The translations under genes were made by a program, and so were the position numbers. This document shows, in pieces, positions 1 through 8,622 of a DNA stretch of 42,732 bases; position 1 is the first letter of the stretch, and each line of letters begins with the position of its first letter. The notes beneath the pieces were generated by a model. It saw only the letters and a program-made list of their open reading frames with translations, did no database searches and was not told the origin of the DNA. Source of the stretch: Bacteroidales bacterium (GTDB lineage Bacteria; Bacteroidota; Bacteroidia; Bacteroidales; UBA932); NCBI GenBank assembly GCA_028686425.1, contig JAQUBZ010000021.1:1-42732 (forward strand), in the 5' to 3' direction.

Positions 1-1
1 A

Positions 2-1777
2 GACCTTGCCACGGGCAATGACCGGACAAAAACTTTTTTGGACGTCAAACGTAACTGTCACTATAAAATCACCATTACCAAAGTCAAAAGTTACGGTTAT
101 CCGACAGAAGCCGAAGCCTTGAAGAATTCGGGCAGCAACCTCGAATACGAGATTGTCATTACTGACGAGAACGACAACTACACCACTTCTAACGGTCAGT
201 ATGCTCTCAGTACCGACAAAAAAGCGGTCGAATTGTTTGACGGTGCAGTAACACCGGAGGCTCTGAAATTCGCGTTGCAGACCGAGAATGCACTCAATCT
301 GTCAACGGCATATATCGAATTTGTCGATGCTTCAAAAACCGCACATGTAGTGATGCCCGATTGATTTACGGTAGCAATATCGGGCGCAACCGACGAATTG
401 ACCGTCGTGGATGGCTATATTAAATTGGGGACGGTGACTGCCGACACACGTTTTGCGCTGAAAGCGAACGTCACCGCTGAGTATAAGAATGAGATAATCG
501 CGTTGAAAGGGTGCTACATACACATCAAAATGGGTAATATCGACAAATATATTCCCCTATCGGTATCGTCGGCACTTAACACCGATACGCAGTTCTATTA
601 CGGTACGGCAAACTGCTACGAGGTTCCGACCGGTGTGTCCGACAGATATTCGTTCGATGTTACGCCGTTTATAACCGAATAGTATGATTATGAAAATATC
701 GAGCAAAGCGATTTGTGTGTTCCACGTTCTGGAGCGATGTTGTGGAGCGACGTATCATCGACACATATCACGAACGTAGTTGTTGCAAAGAATGGCAAGG
801 GCTATACTTTGAGTTTCGATTGCGACGGAATGGCAGGTAACGCCGTAATAGCCGTCTATGACAAAGAAGACCCGACAGCAGCGGATGCCCGTATATTGTG
901 GAGTTATCACATTTGGGTGAACGACCGCAGCAAGGCCGATGACCAAAAGTGGTCGGTAATCAACACCACCGACCGCACAATTGTCAAGGAGAAATACACG
1001 ATGATGGACCGCAACCTCGGCGCCACTTCGAATGTGGCTCCCGCGGCTGCCAACAGTTTCGACAACTCGGCATACGGTCTGTTCTACCAATGGGGACGCA
1101 AAGATCCGTTTGTGGGAGCTCAAGTTTACACAGATTCGGCTACACGTAAAACACAATACACTCCGACAGGAACATTGACTCCGACATCTGTAACTTCATC
1201 GGCAGAATTCGGCACGATAAAATATTCTGTCGAACACCCCACAACCTTCATCGGCGAGAAAGGGAATCCTTACAATACCGGTAGAGATTGGCTGTGGGCT
1301 CGCAACAACGCTTTGTGGGGCAATCCAACCACAAGCACGACACCCGATTATTATCCGCGTTCGGTAGGCAGCAAATCGGTTTACGATCCGTGTCCCGAGG
1401 GTTATTGCGTTCCGCCGCAGGACGCTTTTACCATGACCATAAAAGCCGCAAGCTTCGGTATCGGTCCAAACGGAATGTCGGCCTATGTTTCGGGTTGGAA
1501 CTCTGCACCGTTAACATACGGCTGCAACTTCTATTATGAGGATACCAACCCTGTCGGGGCAACAGTCTATCTGCCATGGGCAGGTCGTTTGGATACGGCA
1601 GAAGGAAAAGTGGGCAGTGCCGGAACTGACGGATTCTATTGGACGAATACAAATCTGACAAGCGGCAATGCAAATGCCGCGACACGCGCAGGTTTCAACA
1701 GTTCCACTTGGAATCCGTTATGGGGTGGCGGTCGTGCAATGGGACAGTCGGTAAGGTGTATGAAAGAGAAAAAGTAG
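2..1777 (+). pseudogene. FimA/Mfa-type fimbrial tip protein with C-terminal Fib_succ_major-like domain; partial, two in-frame stops
   Basis: One reading frame enters from the left edge and runs to TAG at 1775-1777, interrupted by TGA at 362-364 and TAG at 680-682. The three segments (121, 105 and 364 codons) stay in the same frame and each continues as plausible Thr/Asn/Tyr-rich beta-sandwich protein up to and beyond each stop. The first part (RNCHYKITITKV, GYPTEAEA) resembles the C-terminal part of Bacteroidales fimbrial subunit/tip proteins. The last ~280 residues (MMDRNLGA, YGLFYQWGRKDPF, DPCPEGYCVPP, final VRCM) match the Fibrobacter succinogenes major paralogous domain found on fimbrial tip adhesins. 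Such proteins are lipid-anchored, cleaved and polymerised at the surface; the N-terminus lies outside the window. There are no convincing start codons after either stop, since the candidate starts are TTG codons inside continuous protein. Most likely a recent pseudogene; readthrough or sequencing error are alternatives. Confidence 0.72.
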
Positions 1778-1796
1778 CTGTATATTCTCAAAAATG

Positions 1797-1815
1797 GTAA
1801 CCCGGAACGGGTTGC
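1797..1815 (+). terminator. hairpin after the fimbrial gene
   Basis: An inverted repeat (AACCCG, loop GAA, CGGGTT, extendable by a G-T and a G-C pair) lies 20 bp after the stop of the fimbrial gene, followed by a T-rich but interrupted stretch. It is a reasonable weak intrinsic terminator; the tail is not a clean T-run. Confidence 0.4.
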
Positions 1816-1850
1816 AGCTGTTTGTTTGATTTTTGCAGAAATCTACATAT

Positions 1851-1882
1851 TTTGGCTCAGATGTATTTTTTTATTACATTTG
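1851..1882 (+). promoter_or_regulatory. Bacteroidota promoter of the S9-like hydrolase
   Basis: TTTG at 1851-1854 and TACATTTG at 1875-1882 are separated by 20 bp, a full match to the Bacteroidota sigma-ABfr consensus TTTG-N19-21-TAnnTTTG. Transcription would start near 1889, about 30 nt before the ATG at 1920. Confidence 0.75.
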
Positions 1883-1919
1883 AAGTCAATAGCATTATAT
1901 AATCTAAATCCGGTAAAGT

Positions 1920-2966
1920 ATGAAAAAAGTATTTATCCTTTCGTGGGTATTGTTTATGATAGTATCAATGAACCACTTGGCGGCCCAGGAATATAGTGAG
2001 TTTCAAGATGTTGCCAAAAAACAAGAGACAATTATTCTCAATCAGAGGATGTCGGATGTTTCTTACGTTGATATTGTAAGATTGGCCGGACCTCCGAGGG
2101 CTGTGCAGACAAGAAAGCCCAATTGTGAATTTTTAGACTCTTTAAGGGACAATCAACTTACTTTTTATTCATATATTTTTATACCTAAAACTGTTAAACA
2201 GGGAAGCAAATATCCGCTTCTCGTATTCCCTCACGGTGGGATTCATGGGACTTTTGCATCGTCATATACCCATATTTTGAGAGAAATGGTCTCTCAGGGG
2301 TATATTGTGATAGCTCCGGATTACAGAGGCAGTACAGGATATGGCAAATCATTCTACAGATCTATTGATTATGGGGGTCTGGAAAACGAAGATGTCCTTG
2401 CTGCGCGAGATTATATGGTGGATAATTATTCGATTGTAGATTCTTTGCGTGTCGGAATTATGGGATGGAGCCACGGAGGTATGATTACTTTGATGAATAT
2501 ACTGAGATACCCGGAAAAATATGCCGTGGGGTATGCCGGTGTCCCTGTAAGTGATGTGGCTTACAGATTGAGTTATCAGGAATCGGGATATAAAGATAAT
2601 TTTTCTCCGAAATATCACGTCGGGTCGCTGCCTGAAGATAATCCGCAGGAATATGCAAGACGTTCGCCGGTTACATACGCCAGGTATCTTTCCAAACCTC
2701 TGATGATTACCACATGCATGAATGACGATGATGTCAGTGTGACCGAAGTAAAGAGGATGATAGATTCACTTACATTCTATAATAAGAGCTTTGAATATGA
2801 AATATATCCGAAGATGCCCGGAGCGCATGTATTTGAACGAATTGACACCAAAGAGGCATCCGAGGTACGATATAAAACTTATAAATTTCTGGAGAAATAT
2901 TTAAATCCACCATTTAAATTCAAATCATATAATGAGATGCGAAAGGCCGGCTATATGTATTATTAA
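1920..2966 (+). CDS. secreted alpha/beta hydrolase, prolyl oligopeptidase (S9)-like
   Basis: A 348-aa protein with an N-terminal signal peptide (hydrophobic residues 4-20, cleavage after AAQ at about 22). The body is a single alpha/beta hydrolase domain like the catalytic domain of S9 peptidases and dienelactone hydrolases: oxyanion-loop FPHGG at 103-107, APDYRGSTGYG near 132-142, nucleophile elbow GWSHGG with Ser184, acid loop NDDDVSV (Asp269-271), and catalytic His303 in PGAHVF. There is no room for an N-terminal seven-bladed propeller, so this is not a full-length DPP4-type enzyme. It has its own promoter and stands alone. Expected to cleave peptide or ester bonds in the periplasm; the substrate is not predictable. 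Confidence 0.85.
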   Translation: MKKVFILSWVLFMIVSMNHLAAQEYSEFQDVAKKQETIILNQRMSDVSYVDIVRLAGPPRAVQTRKPNCEFLDSLRDNQLTFYSYIFIPKTVKQGSKYPLLVFPHGGIHGTFASSYTHILREMVSQGYIVIAPDYRGSTGYGKSFYRSIDYGGLENEDVLAARDYMVDNYSIVDSLRVGIMGWSHGGMITLMNILRYPEKYAVGYAGVPVSDVAYRLSYQESGYKDNFSPKYHVGSLPEDNPQEYARRSPVTYARYLSKPLMITTCMNDDDVSVTEVKRMIDSLTFYNKSFEYEIYPKMPGAHVFERIDTKEASEVRYKTYKFLEKYLNPPFKFKSYNEMRKAGYMYY

Positions 2967-3029
2967 CAATAAACAAAGTCGGGCACAACACATAATCTGA
3001 TAATATTCGGTTGATTATATTGTTTTGAG

Positions 3030-3103
3030 AGCCTTTCACGGGACTCGAACCCGCGACCTGCTCATTACGAATGAGCTGCTCTACCAGCTGAGCTAAAAAG
3101 GCT
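3030..3103 (-). tRNA. tRNA-Thr (anticodon CGT)
   Basis: The reverse complement folds as a complete 74-nt cloverleaf. The acceptor is GCCTTTT pairing with GAAAGGC (one G-T at the base) with discriminator T; the D-arm includes GCTCAGCTGGTAGAGC; the anticodon stem GCTCA/TGAGC encloses loop TTCGTAA with anticodon CGT; the T-arm holds GGTTCGAGTCC. The anticodon reads ACG (Thr). No CCA is encoded. A -7 box lies 10 bp upstream. Confidence 0.96.
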
Positions 3104-3112
3104 TTTGGAGCG

Positions 3113-3120
3113 CAAAGATA
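3113..3120 (-). promoter_or_regulatory. -7 box of the tRNA-Thr gene
   Basis: Minus-strand TATCTTTG, a full TAnnTTTG match, sits 9 bp upstream of the tRNA 5' end, correctly spaced for a start at or just before the mature tRNA. No clear TTTG -33 box was found at the expected distance. Confidence 0.6.
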
Positions 3121-3162
3121 GGAAGAGTTGTCATATTTTAAAAAATATTAGCAAATTTTCTA

Positions 3163-3170
3163 TATTTTTG
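3163..3170 (+). promoter_or_regulatory. -7 box of the SDR gene
   Basis: TATTTTTG matches TAnnTTTG and ends 20 bp before the ATG at 3191. The -33 position has no clear TTTG, so this is a partial promoter match. Confidence 0.5.
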
Positions 3171-3190
3171 CAGGATAAATATAACATTAT

Positions 3191-3952
3191 ATGAATCCAG
3201 TAGCAATAGTAACAGGAGCGACTTCCGGAATAGGTAAAGCTGTCGCAAAGTCCTTAGCAATAAAAGGTTATAATCTGATTATTACAGGAAGACGCACAGA
3301 ACTTCTTGCGGAGTGTGAAAATGAGTTGAAAAAGGAGAATGTGAAAGTTCTTTCACTCCCTTTTGATGTGCGCATCGAATCTGATGTTGAAAAATATTTG
3401 GGAAATCTGCCCGGAGAGTGGAGAAATATTGCGGTTCTTGTAAATAATGCAGGGCTTGCAGTGGGACTTGATCCTATTCAGAACGGAGTGTTGGACGATT
3501 GGGAGAGGATGATTGATACCAACGTAAAGGGGCTTCTATATGTGACCAGAGTTGTCTCTAAAATAATGATTGATAACGGTAACGGCGGACACATCATCAA
3601 CCTCGGCTCTATTGCAGGCAAAGAGGTTTATCCTGACGGAAATGTTTATTGCGCAAGCAAACACGCAGTTGATGCCCTTACCAAGGGGATGAGAATTGAC
3701 CTGCTTCCTTACGGCATCAAGGTGTCTCAGATCTGTCCGGGTGCGGTTGAAACCGAATTTTCAAAGGTTCGCTTCAAAGGTGATATGGTACGTGCCGACA
3801 ATGTATATAAGGGATTTGTCCCACTCAGGGCTCAAGATATTGCCGATGCCATTATGTTTATGATTAACTGCCCCGCACACGTAAATATCAACGATATGGT
3901 GATTATGCCCGTAGCTCAGGCCAGCTCCATGATTTTTAATAAAAAGTTATAA
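3191..3952 (+). CDS. SDR family NADP-dependent oxidoreductase, YdfG-like
   Basis: A 253-aa classical short-chain dehydrogenase/reductase. The Rossmann cofactor motif TGATSGIG is at 8-15, NNAG at 85-88, and the catalytic triad is Ser140 (NLGSIAG), Tyr153 and Lys157 (VYCASK). Arg34-Arg35 after the second beta strand suggests NADP rather than NAD. The overall pattern resembles the YdfG group (3-hydroxy acid/serine dehydrogenases), whose members reduce malonic semialdehyde or oxidise L-allo-threonine and serine in vitro; the substrate here is not established. Monocistronic: own -7 box, and a hairpin follows. Confidence 0.88.
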   Translation: MNPVAIVTGATSGIGKAVAKSLAIKGYNLIITGRRTELLAECENELKKENVKVLSLPFDVRIESDVEKYLGNLPGEWRNIAVLVNNAGLAVGLDPIQNGVLDDWERMIDTNVKGLLYVTRVVSKIMIDNGNGGHIINLGSIAGKEVYPDGNVYCASKHAVDALTKGMRIDLLPYGIKVSQICPGAVETEFSKVRFKGDMVRADNVYKGFVPLRAQDIADAIMFMINCPAHVNINDMVIMPVAQASSMIFNKKL

Positions 3953-3988
3953 TTTGAAGGGACTGAAATATTTTAGTTCTGAAAAATC

Positions 3989-4012
3989 GCCTTTTTGTCG
4001 ATAAAAAAGGGC
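3989..4012 (+). terminator. possible intrinsic terminator after the SDR gene
   Basis: GCCTTTTT (3989-3996) and AAAAAGGGC (ending 4012) form an 8-bp hairpin with loop gtcgat, followed by TTTAT. It separates the SDR gene from the efflux operon. The stem is A-T rich, so strength is uncertain. Confidence 0.42.
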
Positions 4013-4084
4013 TTTATATCGAAGTTGTTTTTTTGTTTTTTTCGGATGTTGTTATTTTGCTTTTGTACAATAACAACAAAAGAA

Positions 4085-5428
4085 ATGAAACATTTTACAA
4101 CTTCTTTTTTAATTTTAGCTATAAACCTGTTGTGCTGTTCAAGCGCCATGGCTCAAGAAACCGAATCTGCAAGGTCGTGGAGTCTTAAAGAGTGCCTCGA
4201 CTATGCAAGAGGGCACAATATTCAGATTCGCAGCATGGAGATTACAAAACAGAGCTCCGATGCCGATTTAGAGCAGGCCAAAGCGCAACAGTATCCTACT
4301 TTGAGCTTCGGCACCAACCACAGTGTCTCTTTTCAGAATACTGCTTCATATAACGAATATATGGAGAAAAACGGTGGTACCACATATCAGGGAAGTTTCA
4401 ATCTGAATTCGGGATATACTTTGTATCAGGGAGGAAAAATCAGAAACAACATCAAACAGCAGGGTCTCTTGAATGAGGCCTCTCAATATGACATGGAGCA
4501 GGCTGTGATGGATGTCGAAATTTCCGTGGTTCAGGCATATCTGCAGATTCTTTATGACAATGAAGCTCTGAAAATCAATAATCAGGCTGCAGAGTTGTCA
4601 AATATTCAGGCGGAGCGCGGAGAGCAGATGTATATGGCGGGGTCGATTTCTAAAGGGGATCTTGCTCAACTGAAATCTCAATATTCAAGTGACAAATATC
4701 AGGTGGTTTCTGCTGAAAATGCTTTGGCTGTCTCAAAATTGAAACTGAAACAGTTGCTGGAACTCGATATTGAAGAAGATTTCAGTGTGGAGTTTCCCGA
4801 AATTGATGATGAATCGGTGACGGCCCTGATCCCTCCATTGAAGGAGATTTATTTTACGGCACTTGAAGAGCTGCCTCAGATGAAAAGCAGCAATCTGGGT
4901 GTTGAAGCATCCAATCTGGGTGTTGCGGTGGCAAAGGCGGCATATTATCCATCCATTTCTCTAAGTGCAGGAGTGTCAACCGGAATGTATTCGGGTACGG
5001 GAGTGTCGTTTATCGATCAGCTTAACAATAAACTCGGTGAAAATATCGGATTGAGCCTCAGTATTCCCATTTTCAACAATAAACAGGTGAGAACCAATGT
5101 CACAAAGGCAAAATTGCAGAGTGAAACGTCACGCCTTCAGAATGAAAGCGATAAAAAACAATTGCTCAGTACAATAGAATCATTGTACAATGACGCAGCT
5201 TCTGCACAGAGCAAATACACAGCGGCTAAAGAACAGCTGACGGCTGCTCAGACAAGTTATGAGATTGTTTCAGAACAATTTGATGCGGGAATCAAGAATA
5301 CCGTGGAGTTAATCACCGAAAAGAACAATTATATAAGCGCTCTGTCACAGCTATTGCAGACAAAATATCAGGCGGTGCTCTCAATCAAGCTATTGAACCG
5401 ATATGTCAATAAACCAATCGAATTATAA
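4085..5428 (+). CDS. TolC family outer membrane efflux protein
   Basis: A 447-aa protein when started at the ATG at 4085, which gives a clean signal peptide (MKHFTTSF... cleaved after AMAQ, ~24). A start 90 bp upstream (3995) would place extra hydrophobic residues before it and is unlikely. Two outer-membrane-efflux repeats: WSLKECLDYARGHNIQIRS at the N-terminus, long Ala/Gln/Ser-rich coiled-coil helices, and the matching second half (LGVAVAKAAYYPSISLSAG, PIFNNKQVRTNV). TolC trimers form the outer-membrane beta-barrel and periplasmic tunnel of type I or MacAB-type exporters. First gene of a tight operon with the adaptor (10-bp gap), ABC ATPase, permease and two-component system. Confidence 0.9.
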   Translation: MKHFTTSFLILAINLLCCSSAMAQETESARSWSLKECLDYARGHNIQIRSMEITKQSSDADLEQAKAQQYPTLSFGTNHSVSFQNTASYNEYMEKNGGTTYQGSFNLNSGYTLYQGGKIRNNIKQQGLLNEASQYDMEQAVMDVEISVVQAYLQILYDNEALKINNQAAELSNIQAERGEQMYMAGSISKGDLAQLKSQYSSDKYQVVSAENALAVSKLKLKQLLELDIEEDFSVEFPEIDDESVTALIPPLKEIYFTALEELPQMKSSNLGVEASNLGVAVAKAAYYPSISLSAGVSTGMYSGTGVSFIDQLNNKLGENIGLSLSIPIFNNKQVRTNVTKAKLQSETSRLQNESDKKQLLSTIESLYNDAASAQSKYTAAKEQLTAAQTSYEIVSEQFDAGIKNTVELITEKNNYISALSQLLQTKYQAVLSIKLLNRYVNKPIEL

Positions 5429-5438
5429 AATACAAAAT

Positions 5439-6632
5439 ATGAAAAAGAAAATCATTATCATTACAATTTGTGCGCTGGCAATTCTCGCGGTAGTACTTGT
5501 GTCAGTGCTTGGCAAACCAAAAGCGCAATCCCTCTCATATCAGATTACGACAATACATCCGACTTCTATTTCATCGAGCGTAACCGCAACGGGCACTGTC
5601 GAACCGATCAAGCAGGTAGAAGTCGGTACACAGGTATCAGGCATCATTTCAAAAATATATGTTGATTACAATTCGGAAGTTAAAGCAGGACAACTTATTG
5701 CCGAGCTGGACCGGTCGGTCCTTGCAACCGAACTTGAGGCCTCAAAAGCCAATCTGAATGCTTCAAAGACCGAATACGAGTATCAGAGTGCCAACTACAC
5801 CAGAATCAAAGGACTGTATGACAAAGGACTTGTCAGCGCAACCGATTATGAAACTGCAGAATATTCATTTTCAAAAGCTAAATATTCATATCAGCAGGCT
5901 CAGGCAAATATTCAAAAAGCCGAAAAGAACCTTGGATACGCATGGATTTACTCTCCAATAGACGGAATAGTCCTCTCAAGAGCAGTTGACGAAGGTCAGA
6001 CAGTTGCGGCCGGCTTCAGTACCCCTACACTTTTTACGATTGCCAATGACCTCAAGAAAATGCAGGTGATTGCGGACGTGGATGAGGCTGATATAGGGGA
6101 AGTTGCGCAGGGACAACGAGTTACATTTGAGGTGGACGCCTATCCTGACGACATATTTTCAGGAGAAGTGACACAAGTGAGGCTTTTAGCTACAACTACC
6201 TCAAATGTAGTGACTTACGAAGTAGTGATAGACGCTCCCAACCCTGATTTGAAACTCAAGCCCGGACTGACAGCCAATGTTTCAATATATACTCTTGATA
6301 AACAGAATATTATAGCTGTTCCTCTGCGTGCATTGAGGTTTACTCCCGACAATTATAAAGGGACAATTCCTGAAAAATGTGTCTGGGGCCAGGGAACTGA
6401 TGGTTCGGCATATCCGATCGAAGTGACCACAGGGGTATCTGACGGAGTGAATACGGAAATTATTTCAGGACTTAAAATAGGTGACAAGGTAATCACGGGG
6501 ACACGTCTGTCAAATGGAACTCCGGCAGGAGCAGTTTCACAGGGAGACTCTGCACAGCCGGCCAAAAGTGGCAATAGCAATCCGTTTATGCCTAAACCTC
6601 CGACACAAGGACAAAATAAGAGGACAAAATGA
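5439..6632 (+). CDS. MacA-like periplasmic adaptor (HlyD family)
   Basis: A 397-aa membrane-fusion protein. The ATG at 5439 gives an N-terminal anchor helix (KKKIIIITICALAILAVVLVSVL). It is followed by a lipoyl half (ATGTVEPIKQVEVGTQVSG), a coiled-coil hairpin (about 85-160, rich in Ala, Lys and Tyr), the second lipoyl half (WIYSPIDGIVLSRAVDEGQ), a beta-barrel domain, and a low-complexity Pro/Gln/Lys tail. It links the inner-membrane ABC permease to the TolC homologue. The last 4 bp overlap the start of the ATPase gene (ATGA), implying coupled translation. Confidence 0.9.
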   Translation: MKKKIIIITICALAILAVVLVSVLGKPKAQSLSYQITTIHPTSISSSVTATGTVEPIKQVEVGTQVSGIISKIYVDYNSEVKAGQLIAELDRSVLATELEASKANLNASKTEYEYQSANYTRIKGLYDKGLVSATDYETAEYSFSKAKYSYQQAQANIQKAEKNLGYAWIYSPIDGIVLSRAVDEGQTVAAGFSTPTLFTIANDLKKMQVIADVDEADIGEVAQGQRVTFEVDAYPDDIFSGEVTQVRLLATTTSNVVTYEVVIDAPNPDLKLKPGLTANVSIYTLDKQNIIAVPLRALRFTPDNYKGTIPEKCVWGQGTDGSAYPIEVTTGVSDGVNTEIISGLKIGDKVITGTRLSNGTPAGAVSQGDSAQPAKSGNSNPFMPKPPTQGQNKRTK

Positions 6633-7378
6633 GCGAAATAATTAAAATAGAGAATCTTAAACGAGAATTTGTGGTAGGGGACGAGGTTGTGAGAGCCCTC
6701 AGGGGACTATCTTTTACCATAAATCAGGGAGAGTTCGTTACCATAATGGGGACGAGCGGATCGGGTAAATCGACATTGTTGAATATCCTCGGATGTCTCG
6801 ATGTGGCAACTTCGGGAGAATATTATCTTGACGGAGTATCTGTCAAAGATATTTCTAAAAATGACAGAGCTACGCTGAGAAACAGAAAGATAGGATTTAT
6901 ATTCCAATCATACAATCTCCTTCCAAAGACAACTTCCATCGAAAATGTCGAATTGCCTCTGATGTACAACAGAGAAGTCTCAACATCTGAAAGATACAAA
7001 AGAGCAGTTGCAGCGCTGGAAGCAGTGGGACTGTCAGACAGACTGAAACACAAGTCCAATCAGTTGTCGGGAGGACAGCAGCAGCGTGTGGCCATAGCAC
7101 GAGCTCTTGTCAACAATCCGGTTATGATACTTGCAGATGAGGCAACCGGCAATCTTGACACGAGGACTTCATACGAAGTGCTCACGCTGTTCCAGAATCT
7201 TCATAATGAGGGGAAAACCATAGTATTTGTAACTCACAATCCGGAACTTGCACAATTCAGCAGCAGAACGATTACTCTTAGAGACGGTCATATCATAAAT
7301 GATATTCAGAATAATCGTATTGTTTCTGCAAAAGATGTGTTGGCAACGATGCCAAAAGAAGATGAACAAAGTGTTTAA
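6629..7378 (+). CDS. MacB-type ABC transporter ATP-binding protein
   Basis: A 249-aa nucleotide-binding subunit of the MacB/LolD family. Walker A GTSGSGKS is at 41-48, Q-loop in IFQSYNLLP near 91-99, signature LSGGQ at 146-150, Walker B VMILADE at 165-171, D-loop GNLD, and H-loop His in FVTHNPE. The ATPase is separate from the permease, as is usual in Bacteroidota, rather than fused as in Escherichia coli MacB. It overlaps the adaptor stop by 4 bp and precedes the permease by 11 bp. Confidence 0.92.
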   Translation: MSEIIKIENLKREFVVGDEVVRALRGLSFTINQGEFVTIMGTSGSGKSTLLNILGCLDVATSGEYYLDGVSVKDISKNDRATLRNRKIGFIFQSYNLLPKTTSIENVELPLMYNREVSTSERYKRAVAALEAVGLSDRLKHKSNQLSGGQQQRVAIARALVNNPVMILADEATGNLDTRTSYEVLTLFQNLHNEGKTIVFVTHNPELAQFSSRTITLRDGHIINDIQNNRIVSAKDVLATMPKEDEQSV

Positions 7379-7389
7379 AATGATTGATC

Positions 7390-8607
7390 ATGGATTATAG
7401 AAATTTAATAAAAATAGCAATTAAAGCTCTTGCAAACAATAAGATGCGTGGATTCCTGACAATGCTCGGAATCATCATCGGTGTTGCATCCGTCATTTCG
7501 ATGCTGGCCATAGGAGGCGGTTCAAAACAGAGTATCAGAGAAGAAATCGGATCAATGGGTTCCAATATGATAATGGTAAGTCCCGGAAACGGTCGTTTCG
7601 GAGGTGTCCGCCAGAGTGCATCAAGTATGCAGACATTGAAAATGGCTGATTATGAATCGATTGTCAGAGAGGCGAGTTATATTGCCAAAATCACACCCAC
7701 CGTTAATGCAAGCGGTCAGGTGATAAAAGGGGCAAATAACACACCGACCACCATTTACGGAGTAAACCCAGAGTATCTCGATATCAGAGGATATGTAGTG
7801 GAAAGCGGTTCCATGTTTGACGACAATGACGTAAAACATGCAAATAAAGTGTGTGTGGTGGGTAAAACCGTCGTAACCGAATTGTTTCCGAATGGTGAAG
7901 ATCCTCTCGGTCAAATTATCAGATACAATAAGATACCTATGAAAATAGTGGGAGTACTTCAATCCAAGGGATACAACACTATGGGAATGGACCAGGATGA
8001 CCTGATTATAGCCCCATATACCACAGTTCAGAAAAGGATTTTGGCAATAACTTATATTCAAGGTATTACAGCTTCGGCCATCTCTGAAGAATATACGGAT
8101 AAGGCGATAGACGAGATGACTCAGATACTTCAGAGCAATCACGGAATCAAGATAGGGCAGGACAACGACTTCAATGTCCGTTCACAACAAGAGATGATGG
8201 AGACCATGAGTTCGGTAATGGACCTGTTGACGGTACTGCTTGCCTGTGTGGCAGGTATCTCGCTGATAGTTGGGGGAATAGGCATTATGAACATAATGTA
8301 TGTTTCGGTTACCGAACGGACACGCGAAATAGGATTGAGGATGTCCATCGGGGCGAAAGAACGCCATATCCTGTTTCAGTTTCTGATTGAAGCAGTGATA
8401 ATAAGTGTGGCAGGAGGCATCATCGGTGTCGTAGTCGGTGTAGGAGTCTCCAAGATTATAGCCATGTTCGGCACCCCTACACTTGTACAGGGATACTCGA
8501 TACTCCTTTCATTTGCCGTGTGCACAATCACGGGAATATTCTTCGGGTGGTATCCTGCAAAGAAAGCATCTCAATTAAATCCTATTGATGCAATCAGATA
8601 CGAATAA
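7390..8607 (+). CDS. MacB-type ABC transporter permease (FtsX domain)
   Basis: A 405-aa permease. The ATG at 7390 is preferred over the TTG two codons earlier. TM1 (about 20-42, MRGFLTMLGIIIGVASVISM) is followed by a large periplasmic MacB-PCD domain (about 45-280) and three C-terminal helices containing the FtsX domain (GIGIMNIMYVSVTERTREIGLRMSIGAK, PAKKASQLNPIDAIRYE), all family hallmarks. MacB-type machines use ATP hydrolysis to push substrates (peptides, antibiotics, siderophores) from the periplasm through TolC rather than transporting across the inner membrane. Confidence 0.92.
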   Translation: MDYRNLIKIAIKALANNKMRGFLTMLGIIIGVASVISMLAIGGGSKQSIREEIGSMGSNMIMVSPGNGRFGGVRQSASSMQTLKMADYESIVREASYIAKITPTVNASGQVIKGANNTPTTIYGVNPEYLDIRGYVVESGSMFDDNDVKHANKVCVVGKTVVTELFPNGEDPLGQIIRYNKIPMKIVGVLQSKGYNTMGMDQDDLIIAPYTTVQKRILAITYIQGITASAISEEYTDKAIDEMTQILQSNHGIKIGQDNDFNVRSQQEMMETMSSVMDLLTVLLACVAGISLIVGGIGIMNIMYVSVTERTREIGLRMSIGAKERHILFQFLIEAVIISVAGGIIGVVVGVGVSKIIAMFGTPTLVQGYSILLSFAVCTITGIFFGWYPAKKASQLNPIDAIRYE

Positions 8608-8622
8608 AAATGATAACTTTGA

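Noticed and set aside
362-682. Selenocysteine or alternative-code reading of the TGA/TAG codons
   Set aside because: No selenocysteine insertion hairpin is evident after the TGA, one of the stops is TAG, and both codons end intact genes in the window (for example TGA at 6632, TAG at 5AR-adjacent thioesterase 20453).
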